Origin: Adiantum capillus-veneris
Taxonomy: Eukaryota; Streptophyta; Polypodiopsida; Polypodiales; Pteridaceae
Reading direction: 5' to 3'
Length of the DNA stretch: 64,000 nt
Assembly (NCBI GenBank): GCA_014529385.2
Contig: CM043958.1
Coordinates: 75,589,169 to 75,653,168, forward strand
Below are positions 52,785 through 63,980 of this stretch, piece after piece. The translations under genes were made by a program, and so were the position numbers. The stretch's first letter is position 1, and each line of letters opens with the position of its first letter. The notes under the pieces were generated by a model that was not told where the DNA came from, ran no database searches, and saw nothing but the letters and a program-made list of their open reading frames with translations.

Positions 52785-55281
52785 GTTTTTAAGATCGAAT
52801 AGATCTATCCAGTGGAGTACACATCGACGTTAATGGACAAGCAAGAGTAGATTGTCATTACGGATGTTTGGGGTGTCATTTTTGAATGACATGTTTTCAA
52901 TCCAACACTCGACTTGAGTTTTTATAAACTCACATCAGCTGATCTCTACCATGGATTTTAGATACAACAAACCATTGTGATAGCATGGATGTCTATAAGA
53001 GCTAGGCCTTTCACTGGTGTGGATCTCGTGCTCTCTTTGTAGCACTACGAGTGTCTATGGACGCATAGTTTTGGGGTAAGACCCCACGGGTGCTTATTGA
53101 ATCACCCCATAGGCATTGAGGATCACATTTGATCTATCCCAGTTGTACTTTCACGGAAAGAGGTCCGCAATCTACCAGGGGGTAGTGGACAAATTCAACT
53201 TTTCAAGTTGATTCTAATCATTTTTATACACGGTCGACTAGGTTGGTTACCGTTACCTACTAGTTGCACAGATTCTATAAAGGGTCTTACCAAGGGGTTT
53301 GACTACGTAGATTATAACCAACGGGTTACCCGTTTAAATTTCTTTGCTCACTAATTTCTCTTTTAGTGTTTCACAGGTCATAGAAATTTTGGTCATGTAT
53401 CTTTCCAGGTGGAAAGCTGCACTGGCCATTCAGATACATATCAAGTATTATTTACCCTAGTGTAAGTATATGTTTTGGGGTTTCTTTTTTCTAATTATGT
53501 TTGATTAAGTTCTGTACAAGGGATGTTTGAGCTAGAATGCTTTCATCCAGCTTTCTCTTTAGTCGAATGACACGGTCATGTAAGAGCACAATATTTTGAG
53601 GAAATAGTGTTATTTTCTCTCTTTCCTATTCCTCAAGATGCCGTGATGGGTTTGCTTCTTGTTGAAATAGTGACCTCCAAGGAATGTTTCTGTTTGTCAC
53701 ATGTTGACACATGGGATACAACATGGTCTAGAAACTCAAGGAGTTCAGTTTAGCCAATGTGGAGCAATGATAATGAGGGTCCCTCTCACTCTTGTTGCAG
53801 AGTGTTGTGTAGTTACCTCCACACATAAGTACATCTTGTACTTGATGGATGTCACTTTTTCGGCCATCGTTATTTGAGACATATTCCACACGTGGAGAAT
53901 ATGACTTTGGGATTGACATTGGCGCCAACTTCCTAATTATGTGTCGCAATGAGGTCCCTACATGCTGGTCGTATCCGTTTATTAGACCATTTGAAGCAAA
54001 CCATATCAGGAACAATTTCAGTGGGGCCACAAATTATCGGGTACTCAGTACATACTTTCTGTGAAGACAAGTGCTGTGAAACCACCTTAACGGAGGGTCG
54101 TTTCTACATATATCCAAGTATGCCAAGTTTCTGAGAATGTCTCATGGTTGGTACCTAGGTGTGACTGAGCTTTCACATTTTGTTATGGTCCAAGTCTTCT
54201 TGAAAGGCTTTCACGTATGTACCGTGGAAAGTCTCGTCATGGAATTGAGGTTTGGGTAAATTTGAGTTAAATGCATGCACACTAGCTGTTATGGGCCCTA
54301 GTGTTTAACACTGATTTATTTGGAGCGGCATACCAACTCATGGACTTTATTCTCTCTGCACCTTTTGCCCTGCATGTGCAATCTCTAATACAGATTTATG
54401 ATTAGTTTACACCCTGCCATACAAGGTAATGGCACAGTATGGGTATTTATGGTTACTTGGTCTAAACTCTAAGAGTTTACTCCACTCCAACCGTTTTAAA
54501 CCTCGTTGGTTTCCTCCACTCCATATCAAGTATATGGCTGGATACTCACTGGTTGAGTCATAGTTTCTTATCAGTCGTGGAAGACTGTCTGTAAGTGGTT
54601 GGGGGATAGCACCTCACTCTTACTACTGCTATTCATAGAGCGTTGGATGGGCAGCTTCAAGTATTTTTTCTAATGATAAACATAATGCTAAGCGCATACG
54701 TTAGCACAAATCATTTCGGAATGGGTGATTCTCTTCCTATTCTAGAATTTGCTTAGGTTTTCAACTTTGAACACTTATTTGCAATAGTTTCATAAGTCAA
54801 GGACTTAGTAGGTGTGCTGCCAAATTATGTTGGCATGTAACCTACATTAGGGGTGAACATGTAGTTCTTTGTGTTCCAAAATGGTCAGAAGTATGACATG
54901 AGGAATCTCCCTATTCTATTCCGTAGGAGCTATGAGCTTTTTAAGATACTCACGCGAGTTGGAAATGCGGCTCACAATTTCATGGACAGTTGCACCTAGG
55001 TTTTCTTGCATTATTCCAGTACCTTCAAAAGATCTAAAACCTGGTTATGCCTTTGGACAACTCTTAGTTGTAGTTACTCCTTTACAGTACTCAATTGAGT
55101 CACACATGGAGTTACCAATTAAGACCCAAGTGCTTGCAAAAGGACAACAATGTTGAAAATCAAGAGGTTGCTCTTGGTTTCATTGAACCTCCTCACTAAA
55201 TTAAGAAAAAATTGGTGTTCTTATGAAGGTACTACCAATTTAGTTTTTCAGGACGAAAACTCTTCTTTAAGGGGGGAGTAA
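52785..55281 (+). pseudogene. Right internal half of the split element, coding-like but unidentified
   Basis: The frame from 52785 to about 53358 is protein-like with only scattered stops: YPVEYTSTLMDKQE, NPTLDLSFYKLTSADLYHG, ARPFTGVDLVLSL, HYECLWTHSFGVRPHGCLLN and GFDYVDYNQRVTRLNFFAH. Later pieces include STRGEYDFGIDIGANFLIM (53880s). No RT, RNase H, integrase or chromodomain motif is visible to me. The end, with DENSSL before a G-rich tract (55269-55280), resembles the end of gypsy elements. It could be a non-autonomous element with an unknown protein. Confidence 0.4.
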
Positions 55282-55434
55282 TGTCAGGACAAGGGCAAGG
55301 CCAGACTAGACAAGGGCAAGGACGGGCTAGGTAGTGTGGAAAAGGAGTCCAACTAGGGCAAAGGGCTAGAATCCATGCTATATAGTGGGTGGTTGGGAGG
55401 TGGACTCCTAGGTTATAGTTCCCCTTGTCTAACA
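55282..55434 (+). repeat. 3' LTR of the split element
   Basis: TGTCAGGACA...CTTGTCTAACA after the purine tract AAGGGGGGAGTA. Pairs with 44442-44594. Confidence 0.9.
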
Positions 55435-55722
55435 TTTGCTAGTGGAAGCCTTAGTTGTGTGCAGATAGCTGATAGATCACCATATGACATAGAAGGTGCA
55501 GGAAATGTATGCTTGTCATTACCCAATGGTAAATATTGTATGCTACTACAACATGTGTGTTATGCTCATGACACTGCACAAAGTTTGATCTTGGTGGGAC
55601 AATTGAGAAACAGTGGATGGCATGTACTGCTTAGAGAGAAATTCTTCCAAATGCATTGCAGCTTGGTGGTCATTGCAAGAGAAGACAAGGACTGGCTTGT
55701 TCTATCATATGCATGTCTGTGA
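55435..55722 (+). pseudogene. Copia protease fragment, right side of the insertion
   Basis: ASGSLSCVQIADRSPYDIEG, AGNVCLSLPNGKYCMLLQH and LILVGQLRNSGWHVLL are the protease/pre-integrase block of a copia polyprotein (G-x-V-x-L ... L-x-x-V ... L-x-x-V-G-Q-L). The plus sequence left of the 11-kb insertion (EWFSTFD, 44421-44441) fits directly in front of it, so one copia gene was split by that insertion. Frames beyond 55722 decay. Confidence 0.7.
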
Positions 55723-56608
55723 GGTATGAGACAACATGGTCTCGATTACATTATAGTCATGTCAGTGAGAGACTAGACACATATCTTTTGTAGATGAAAT
55801 CCAAAATGTTGTGCAGAGTTAGAGTGGCCATGCTTTATTGAGACACAAAAATTTATCCTCTTAGGCTAGAGATGCCTCTACCATAGAGATGAGAGATATG
55901 GATTTCTTTGACATGATCACTCTAGAAGCTGATCTCATTGATGCTAGGAGATGTGGATACAATCTCTATGGACAATGAGGGAGTGGCGACTACCCTAGAG
56001 TCACGTTTGATGCATCCATGCATGACTAGTTCAGGCGGTGATGCAATGACTTTTGAGATACCTATTGCAAATAGATTGGTAGAGGTTACTACATATGTCA
56101 TTGATGCAATTTCCACGAATATGTTGGCAGAGATTATGTATTTATCATCAGCCTTTGGGACTCTCATGTACGACCAGTTAGTGTCGAGATCCAACATAGC
56201 AACTGCAGTGTGAGCGTTTGAAATTGGGGCTGTCAGTTGCATCATGGAGAAGTCCAAACCATTATAGGATGCTTGCATGATATGCATGCTAATGCTAGCA
56301 GGGATATACGCTTCTATACACCTCTACAGCCTATACGATGCCATGCATCAACTTCAAGAGAGCTAGTGGGCGATTCCTCCCGATATCTAATGTACATACA
56401 ACTAGGTCCTATAGTAGTAACATTTATTGGCCCATTCTCTTCTAAGTGGGAGATTTTTGGGTAGAGACGGTGTGCCTGTTACCCCGGTTAGACACACCAG
56501 AGGCATCTGACCACCCGTCAATTGTACACACGTTATTCTTTACTAAATAGAATAATAAGGAGCTCTCTCACGCACATTGTGGTGAGATGCTCCACCCACA
56601 TCCTATGT

Positions 56609-56645
<37 letters not shown>

Positions 56646-57848
56646 TGCATCGCATTCATGAACTCACAAAATCATCCATCACTAGGGTTTCCAACTCAAC
56701 TTAGAGAAATGCTACTTATACAAACAACAAGAAATCTTGAAACACCTTTAAGTGAGGGCTTGAGAGCAAATGAAGTAGTCGACAAGTGGTGAGGCAAGCT
56801 TTTCCATGCATGGGAACCCCCCCATATATCTTTCCCTTTTACCAAAATATTTCCTATTATATAAGTTACTTTTGATTTTTCTTCCCTTTTTCACAAAAGT
56901 TTTAGCCTTTATTAAATAAATAAGACTTATGCTAATCAACCACGATCTAGCATAAATAAGTAAGCTTTCTTTGTTGATATATCTTTTGACCTTAAATATT
57001 AAATATATATAAATTACATTATATAGTTTAGTATTTTTTAATATATTTTTCATGTATATATATTATTCCACCCTACCAAATATTTTATTCACTAGTTTTC
57101 ATTTTCAAACCTCAACCCCACTTTCAAATTTCAATAATACCTCCATCTAGGTCATGTTTTCATACACATGAAGGAGCTCACACTTGAAGGCAAGAGAGAA
57201 GTCCACTCAAAGGGGACCACCAAAAGACCTTTGCAGCCACAAATAATATATTATTTGGCTGAATATTTTAAGTAGAGAAGAACCCCGAATCTGAAGGAGC
57301 GTTCAACATGAGAGATGTAGCTTGTGATCTCAACTTTTAGCTCAATTTGTTTCAGAATTTTTGGAGTTATGAACACGGAGATATGATTTTTGTAGTGGAC
57401 CCCAGTTTTCTCGTGTAATGGTGACACAGGCCATCCCCAATTTTCTTCCCTCTAGAATGGCTATGGTTCTACAAGTCTTCAAGCATGATTACAAGAGACA
57501 CGGCTCTTTTAATGAGGTCTTGGCAAGTCTAGATTGATTCTATCACCATTTTTGGAGGATCCATCCTCATCAACAACTATCCACCTTCGACAACCTCTCT
57601 TGTAAATTTCTTACCTCTCTCTTTTCTCCCTAATAAGCTTATGTCTAGCCAAAGCTAGACTATTGTAAATATCTCCTATCCTCTACATCCTACCCACATT
57701 CTCTCATCTTCTCTCTCTATTGACTCTGGTATTTGAAATAATGAGGAGACAAGATGGGAGACACAGTCACATACACCCCATTTTCCTAGTCACCAAAGTG
57801 GGACACTCACCTCAAATAGAAATATTGCTAAATCCTCCCCTCCTTCCC

Positions 57849-57855
57849 TATATAA
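57849..57855 (+). promoter_or_regulatory. TATA box upstream of the (AC) tract
   Basis: TATATAA in CCCTATATAAGGAGG, about 25 bp before the (AC) tract. It is well formed. It may belong to an LTR or to the MULE/SWIM relic that starts about 900 bp downstream. Confidence 0.5.
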
Positions 57856-57877
57856 GGAGGCCATGAGAGCTCACTAA

Positions 57878-57878
<1 letters not shown>

Positions 57879-57968
<90 letters not shown>
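57879..57968. repeat. (AC)45 microsatellite
   Basis: Pure AC run of 90 bp, the longest simple repeat in the window. Confidence 0.95.
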
Positions 57969-57971
<3 letters not shown>

Positions 57972-58342
57972 TCCATACACACTCTTGTGCTACATGCTTG
58001 TAGCATGAACCCTAATCACATAATCACAACACCATCACCATGCACAAAAGATGAGCACCACACCTCCACACCACTTGTAATTAAGGGTTGAAGGAACAAT
58101 TTCAAGAAGAAGAAGGGTGGACACACTCATGATATTCCTCGCCATCAACTCCCATCTCTCCATTATGTCTCCTACGATCTTGTCCCCTTCTCATTTTCCT
58201 GCCATACGCTACCTATTGTATTCATCTTTTGCAAGCAATCAACACACTCCATCTTGGTGCCATACTTTGTGTCGCTTTGGATACATCTCATTGTGAGTAT
58301 GGTATATGCTTTTTCCTTGCCTTTTTTTTCTGCTTATGTAAA

Positions 58343-58440
58343 GGTGTGCGGATTCGCCACCATACACACACACTCTCTCTCTCCCTCTCATATTCCTATC
58401 ATCTTGCTACTTCCATCTTGAGGTGTGCGGATTCGCCACC
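58343..58440 (+). repeat. 19-bp palindromic direct repeat
   Basis: GGTGTGCGGATTCGCCACC at 58343-58361 and again, identical, at 58422-58440. Each copy is itself a dyad (GGTG-GCG / CGC-CACC). Looks like a protein-binding or hairpin site; function unknown. Confidence 0.85.
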
Positions 58441-58799
58441 TCTTGTATGATAAGTGAGCATACTCGCAAGTTTCCCCTACCTCATTATCTTCCTTACTAA
58501 CATGCACCAGTAGCAAGCCCATTCTCACTCATTCACCACTCCTCTCACCTTATTCTCTGACCATCCCATTCCACATTTGGGCGTGGATCTTGAAATTGTT
58601 TTTAATGGCATGCTTCATTGTGTATATGTATGCGTCCTAGCCACATATCTTGCTAGGTGGTGCCCCTATTGTGTATCCCCCATGATGAGGCCATTGTGCA
58701 TAGTCTTGGTGTAGAGGCCACCGGGTCTATTTTTCACTTCCGCCTCTCAGTGGGTAATGATGGGCATGAAGGAAAAAGTAAATGAGGATCCATAGGAAA

Positions 58800-61390
58800 A
58801 ACCTCCTTTGATCTCCAAACCTAGTGTAAGATTCATCAAAACCAACAAAGCAATGAGAGTCTGACTGGATTGTGTAAATGGGTATCAACATAACTTCTAT
58901 AGATATGATGAACCCAATGCTAGACTCGAGTTGATAGACCAGAAGAACCTCTATGTGTTCACTTACATGCATGCTCAAGGAGAGTAGGCTCTTATGATAG
59001 ACAAGTATGGATGAGAGTACAAGTCTGTTGATGCAAACAAACTAGAGAGATACACCTGTATGTACTCCCATCTCTAGTTACTACATACAACCAAGTGTGA
59101 GCATACCAATGGTATTAAAAACCAATTCACATATATTTGAGACACTAAATGTGGGAAGAAAGGGATTCAATGAGTCTTGAGGATATACACATGTATGGGG
59201 GTTTGAAGATACAAGATCAACATGATCTCAAACATCCAAAATTTCTATTCAGAGGAGTGAAGTTTATAATCAAGTAAGCCAAATGGGAGAATACACCACC
59301 ATAATGGGGTCAAAAGGACTGCAATTTGGTAATAGAGTTCTAGAAATGATACCAAGGCATGTCCTAGAGATAATCCCCTATGGATTTCCTCAAAGAGTAC
59401 AAGAAATAGGAAGAGATGTGCTCACGAGAGACTCACAATTGGGGCTATAGTTTTTTCCATGGTATGCTATTTCCAAGGCAATCCACAGACCATAACATAG
59501 GATTTCATGTGTTCAAAATGTCTCTCAATAGCCATGGATCCTAGCCATCGATCTAGTGTCGAGCTAGTAAATAGAATACTACAAGAAAGAAGTGGGGACT
59601 TGCAAAGAAGCTGGTCTTTCTTAATCACCTACATAGGGTAGTCGGGGGACAACAATGGAAGAAAATGTCTACAATACTTCATAAGGCTAGCTCCACAACA
59701 TCCTATTTTTTCTTCATTCATGTGTAGCATTTTTTAATGATTAAACTTTGTAGGATTCAAGAAATGCAAACAATTTCCATCTGCAAGATGAAATAAGAAG
59801 AAACATAGGCGCAGATCGTGTTCTAGGAAATGATGAATTTGATGTTGTTCAATAGTGGACATTGTTCAATTGATTTTAGAGGATTCATGGTAGATGAGAT
59901 TGGAGCAAATTGAAAAGCTATTAGACTTATATTTAACAAAGGACCTGACAATGTTATGGAAGGGAAATATTGCTCATGCTTGTTTGATCGGGAGCAAAGC
60001 CCGCACATTCACACCATGCAATATGTGCATGCAAATTTTGAAGATGAGCACAAGTGTATGTGTGAATTGTGGTGTTTTGCAAGGACCAAGGAAGATGAAA
60101 CCAGCTTGTACATAACTATATAAGCTTGGTGGGCTTTTGGCAAATTGTCAGAGTGTAACTTGTCACACATGGATTGTTGGCTAAAATGGTGGCATGTATG
60201 GTACCCTTGCTGGAGAAAACACTTTGTTGGGGTAAACTTTGACAAGCAATTTTTTTTATAGAGTCATGTATTTTAGTGCTTGAATGCAATCCCATAATAA
60301 CAATATGTTGTAGGAAGTGGATGATCTTTTGTACCTTCCAACTACAAATCTTATTGAGTCAAAGCACACAAGTTGGTTGGATGGCAAGGGAAAAAAAGAA
60401 ATACTGAGCTTGTATGATGCATGCGTGTTTGATCTATCAAACACTTAGCCTCAAAGTTTGTAGATGATTGCTTTTGTCAAGGGTAGATATCATAGATCTA
60501 GACAATCTGTAGAAAAACTTTCTCGTTTGGCACAACAAGACCAAGCACCAAGCCCAACTGCTATTGATAGAGAGATTGAGATTGAGGATGGAATGAAAGT
60601 TACACCACTTTATCAACAACCGGAAATGGAGAAAGATAATATCATAGTAGCTAGGAAGAAAAAACAGAAGGGACAGTGAGTTGTGAGGAGGAGAATGCTT
60701 CACATCGACTTGAGTATCTCACTCAAAACATCCCACGAACTCGTAGAGGTCTCCAAGAGGCTACTATAGTGGCCAGTCAGGTAGTCAAAGAACACAACGG
60801 TGTGCTAGTGGTCGAGGAGATAGACATTCATAATACAATGTGGGTAGTCAACGGTATACCAAAGGGAAGCAGGGTTCAATATCAAGGGTGGTTAGAATCT
60901 GGAATTGATAAATGAAAAATATATAGATGAAGAATATGGGTGTAGGTGCTGTTGCACCATCCTTTTGGGGTTTTAATACAATGTGGGCAATCAATGGTAT
61001 ACCAAAGGGAAGCAGGGTTCAATATCAAGGGTGGTAAGAATCTGGAATTGATAAATGAAAAATATATATATAAAGAATATGGGTGTAGGTGCTGTTGCAC
61101 CATCCTTTTGGGGTTTTTGGATATGGGAAAAGTGTGATGTTAGTGCTCATAGTAATGATTCAAAGGCACAATTCATGTGGTTTTGCAATGATAGTGTGGA
61201 TCACACATGGAAGATATATAACACAATCACTCAATGCCCTGTAAAAGTCTCAAGTATATGGCCAATAGAAAAGAGAACAAACATAACTACTTCAGAGTTG
61301 CTAGAATTGGAGACAAGAGGCTTTGCAATAAACAAGGCTGCAGCTAAGGAAACTAGTAATGTGTGTTTCGGCCAAGAGTATTAATACAAG
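58800..61390 (+). pseudogene. MULE/SWIM-type gene relic, copy 2
   Basis: Broken plus-strand gene. In order: DEPNARLELIDQKNLYVFTY (58905), KLERYTCMYSHL (59041), LEMIPRHVLEIIPYGFPQRV (59340), a middle part, KCMCELWCFARTKED (60053), WWHVWYPCWRKHFVG (60185), and TNLIESKHTSWLDGKGKK (60349) with LSLYDACVFDLSN. The W...HFVG and TN-x-IES-x-H...W blocks look like the C-terminal part of MULE-type transposases. It goes on to TPLYQQPEMEK and NASHRLEYLTQN (60690), matching copy 3. Then a 143-bp duplicated block and a Trp-rich frame (KAQFMWFCNDSVDHTWKIYN). The SWIM finger of copy 3 is missing here. Many stops. Confidence 0.55.
60832..61117 (+). repeat. 143-bp tandem duplication
   Basis: Copies 60832-60974 and 60975-61117 start AATACAATGTGGG and end CCTTTTGGGGTTTT, with only a few base changes. 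As 143 is not a multiple of three the duplication breaks the reading frame of copy 2. Confidence 0.92.
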
Positions 61391-61611
61391 CCTCCAAGAG
61401 AGTTGAGTCGGTAATAACATGGAGTCCCCAATTGTGCAACACATTGTCATGGGGGATATTTCTAGGCAAGCAATTTTTGGTGAGCGCTTTTTAGGAATTA
61501 GGTGAGTAGAAAACTAAATAAATTTTCTCTTCCTCCTTTTCTATCTCTCTTGTGCCATTTTGCTAGTCTCCACTCCTTATTTTTCTTCTCTTTGTCTCTC
61601 TATCTCTCTTT

Positions 61612-61614
<3 letters not shown>

Positions 61615-61689
<75 letters not shown>
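61615..61689. repeat. (GA)37 microsatellite
   Basis: 75-bp AG run preceded by CT-rich sequence (61580-61613), so the two can pair. It lies between the two convergent relics. Confidence 0.95.
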
Positions 61690-61692
<3 letters not shown>

Positions 61693-61837
61693 GAGATAGG
61701 CAATGAGATAATAGGGAGGTTGAGACATAGACAAAGAAATGACACCTTTCAAATTGTTTCAAAAACAACAGAGACAAGGGTACTTGAAAGAAGAACATCC
61801 ATTGATCATACAAAGGCTACATTATATTACACTTACA

Positions 61838-62142
61838 TTACATAGGAAAGAAACATTCATCTTCTGGAGGCCCGGGAGTTACAGTAGTGTTGTCCTCAAG
61901 TGGCAAAAGAAGATTCACCACGTTCCCTAGCTGCTGTATCATTCGCTCTTCATCCTCCTCTGTGATGAGCCCAACCTTCTTCCAACAAGAGAAAGCAAAA
62001 TGTCGTTCAAGCTGAGCAAGGACCGTATATTGAGGTCTGTGCGGCAAAGGCGATACACATTGATTGTTGCCTTCAAAGACTCCTTAAACCATTTGACTCC
62101 ATACAATGCCTCTTTGTTGGGATGGCTTCCATGGCATCCCAC
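61838..62142 (-). pseudogene. Unknown decayed ORF
   Basis: Two overlapping minus frames give SLKATINVYRLCRTDLNIRS and MPHRPQYTVLAQLERHFAFS, then TEEDEERMIQQLGNVVNLLL. They look like one frameshifted protein, with Leu-rich helical content. I cannot place the family. It may be the C-terminal end of copy 3 or a separate gene. Confidence 0.3.
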
Positions 62143-62505
62143 ACTGACTTGATTCTATTCTCAAGATAGTCGATGATTGTGAAAAGAAAGAGAAGTGCGC
62201 TACAATAGCTAGATGGTTTCACAAAAATAATACAAGCAAGGCCAATTTTTACAATTGTGGAAATATTAAATTATTTCTTTATTCAAGATATGACACATAA
62301 ACAACCACCTTCTAAATTAGAAAATTGTTTGAAAAAAATTGCAAAACAATGCACCGAAATGTGGCCATCATAAGATAAAATTAGAACCTGGTAGTATTGT
62401 CCATTTTGTGAACTGAAAAACAAAAAATTTAAAATGGAAAATGCTATGCATCCATGCCTGGATAGGTCCTACCTCTGCTCAATGCCCTAAATGTATCAGC
62501 ATCTA

Positions 62506-63980
62506 TCAAAATTGGTTGTTGTGGATAAACATGTTCTCATTTTGGCTTAACCCTAGCACACATAGATAAATAAAATACAAATGTTTACATGCAAGATATG
62601 GTTTTTGCTTTGTCACCCATTCCATGAAGTCTGGACATGTGCATGATGGTTGGTTGTAAATACAAACATTGTACAACCTGACATGACCATCTTCACCTTT
62701 GGTTTCTACTTTGAAGAAATCATGAACACCATCTACCCTAGATATCTCTTTTACGACCTTAGCTCTCAGCGATAGTGCTAGACTATCTTGCGAGTAGTGT
62801 CTGTGGAAGTGGAAGTTGAATACCGTACACCCACACACCATCTTGCATTGTGGCTCATGCATTGCCTTGAGGAGTGGATGTATCTTTTGACTTGAAAGGA
62901 GAATTGGTTGTATTTTGTGTAGGAACAACCAACATTATCGTAGAGATTCCTTCTTTCTTGAACTCTTCTTGATACCCCCCTTCACGCAATATTTGCACCT
63001 CATCCTCAGATAGGTTGGTGCTCTTTCTTGAACTCTTCTTGATACCCCCCTTCACGCAATATTTGCACCTCATCCTCAGATAGGTTGGTGCTCACATGGA
63101 CGGGCCAAATATGTGGTGGATGCTGAGGCTGCGGCTCAATGTTATGGTCTACTATGTGGCAATGCAAGACATGATTTGGACAAAACAAAAACCACTGACG
63201 CACTACACCATTCGAATGCTTTCGATATCCTTCAAACGATGGGGCTGGATACCAAGGATTGAACCTGCAATACTGCTTCCACACCTCCTCCTCTTGGAGT
63301 GCCGCTACATGTGACTCTACTACCTTGTAGAGTTCGTCATATGGCCCACATTGCCTCATTGACCTTGCATTCCACTACATACTGCCCATTTGAACCTATA
63401 CTTCATTTTGGGGTTTGTGACATCCCTTCTTGTCAAAAGTTGATCTTACGGGGTCTTCCACACTTCTTTTGATCTTTGGTGACCGAGTTGTACTCAAGCC
63501 TATGCAATGCATCATCTTCAACATTGATAACCTCTTTTGGCTTGCATTTTTGTTTTGATGTCTCCTTATCTCCTATCAACAGAGTTGGTTGTTTATACAT
63601 TGGAGTGCCCTTGGTAGCCTTGTTCACTGCTCTTATTATTTGATTGGGATGTTTTTCATGGCGCTCCACAAGCTTCTATATCGATGGACCCTTCCCAATG
63701 TGTTTTCCTTGGATGTATGAAATGGCCTCTGTGCTCTGTAAGATGGAATTGTCTAGGTTGGTTATACATGCATCATATAAAGAAATGCATTTACAAGAAC
63801 CCTCCCCTGCTAGCCAGCTGCTGCCATGCTTGCTCTCGGCGAAGTTTGTGCATGGAGTGTTTGGTCCATCAGAGCTTCTTTCTACACACGTCATAATGTC
63901 ACCCCAATGTGCAATACGAATTTCCCACCAACTAAGCTAGGAATCCATGTATGCAATGTTACGATCTATGCAATGATTGT
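62506..63980 (-). pseudogene. MULE/SWIM-type gene relic, copy 3, with SWIM zinc finger
   Basis: On minus from the right edge: CTNFAESKHGSSWLAGEGSC and ISLYDACITNLDNSILQSTE (63850-63700), matching copy 2. Then GTPMYKQPTLL, DDALHRLEYNSVTK and an AT-hook-like KKCGRPRK (63445). Then YDELYKVVESHVAALQEEEV and WKQYCRFNPWYPAPSFEGYR (63340-63200). After the 70-bp duplication, a SWIM finger: YNQPSCTCPDFMEWVTKQKP, LACKHLYFIYLCVLGL (C-x-C ... C-x-H, about 62665-62570). SWIM fingers are typical of MULE-type transposases and plant FAR1 relatives and bind DNA or protein. The N-terminal half is off the right edge. Frameshifts and stops throughout. Confidence 0.6.
62953..63092 (-). repeat. Exact 70-bp tandem duplication
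   Basis: 62953-63022 and 63023-63092 are identical (CTTTCTTGAACTCTTC ... TAGGTTGGTGCT). As 70 is not a multiple of three it shifts the reading frame, so both frames repeat STNLSEDEVQILREGGYQEE-like sequence. It is either very recent or an assembly error. Confidence 0.93.

Larger units (their letters stand above)
44442..55434 (+). mobile_element. LTR retrotransposon with 153-bp LTRs, split by a copia element
   Basis: Two 153-bp LTRs (about 92% alike) bound the element. A PBS follows the left one and a purine tract precedes the right one, so it is on plus. Flanks TTTGA and TTTGC are a near target duplication. Without the nested copia (47370-52784 plus one GTTTT) it is about 5.6 kb. I see a gag-type zinc knuckle and the D-E-N-S-S-L tail with GGGGGGA typical of gypsy 3' ends, but no RT or integrase motif, so it may be non-autonomous. 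Confidence 0.8.
55723..58720. other. Copia debris, simple repeats and a promoter-like site; no intact gene
   Basis: 55938-56213 has an open plus frame (SMDNEGVATTLESRLMHPC...) with no family match; the opposite frame is open too. At 56441-56458 a tract AAGTGGGAGATTTTTGGGTAGA looks like a copia purine tract at an LTR start. A (CT)/(CA) run lies at 56606-56644. Sequence 57.1-57.8 kb is untranslated-looking. Confidence 0.4.

Noticed and set aside
44442-55434. Endogenous plant pararetrovirus
   Set aside because: Clear LTRs, PBS, purine tract and near target duplication mark a retrotransposon; no movement or coat protein motif is recognised.
61502-61813. ORFs with Arg-Glu or Ser-Leu runs
   Set aside because: Artefacts of the (GA) tract.
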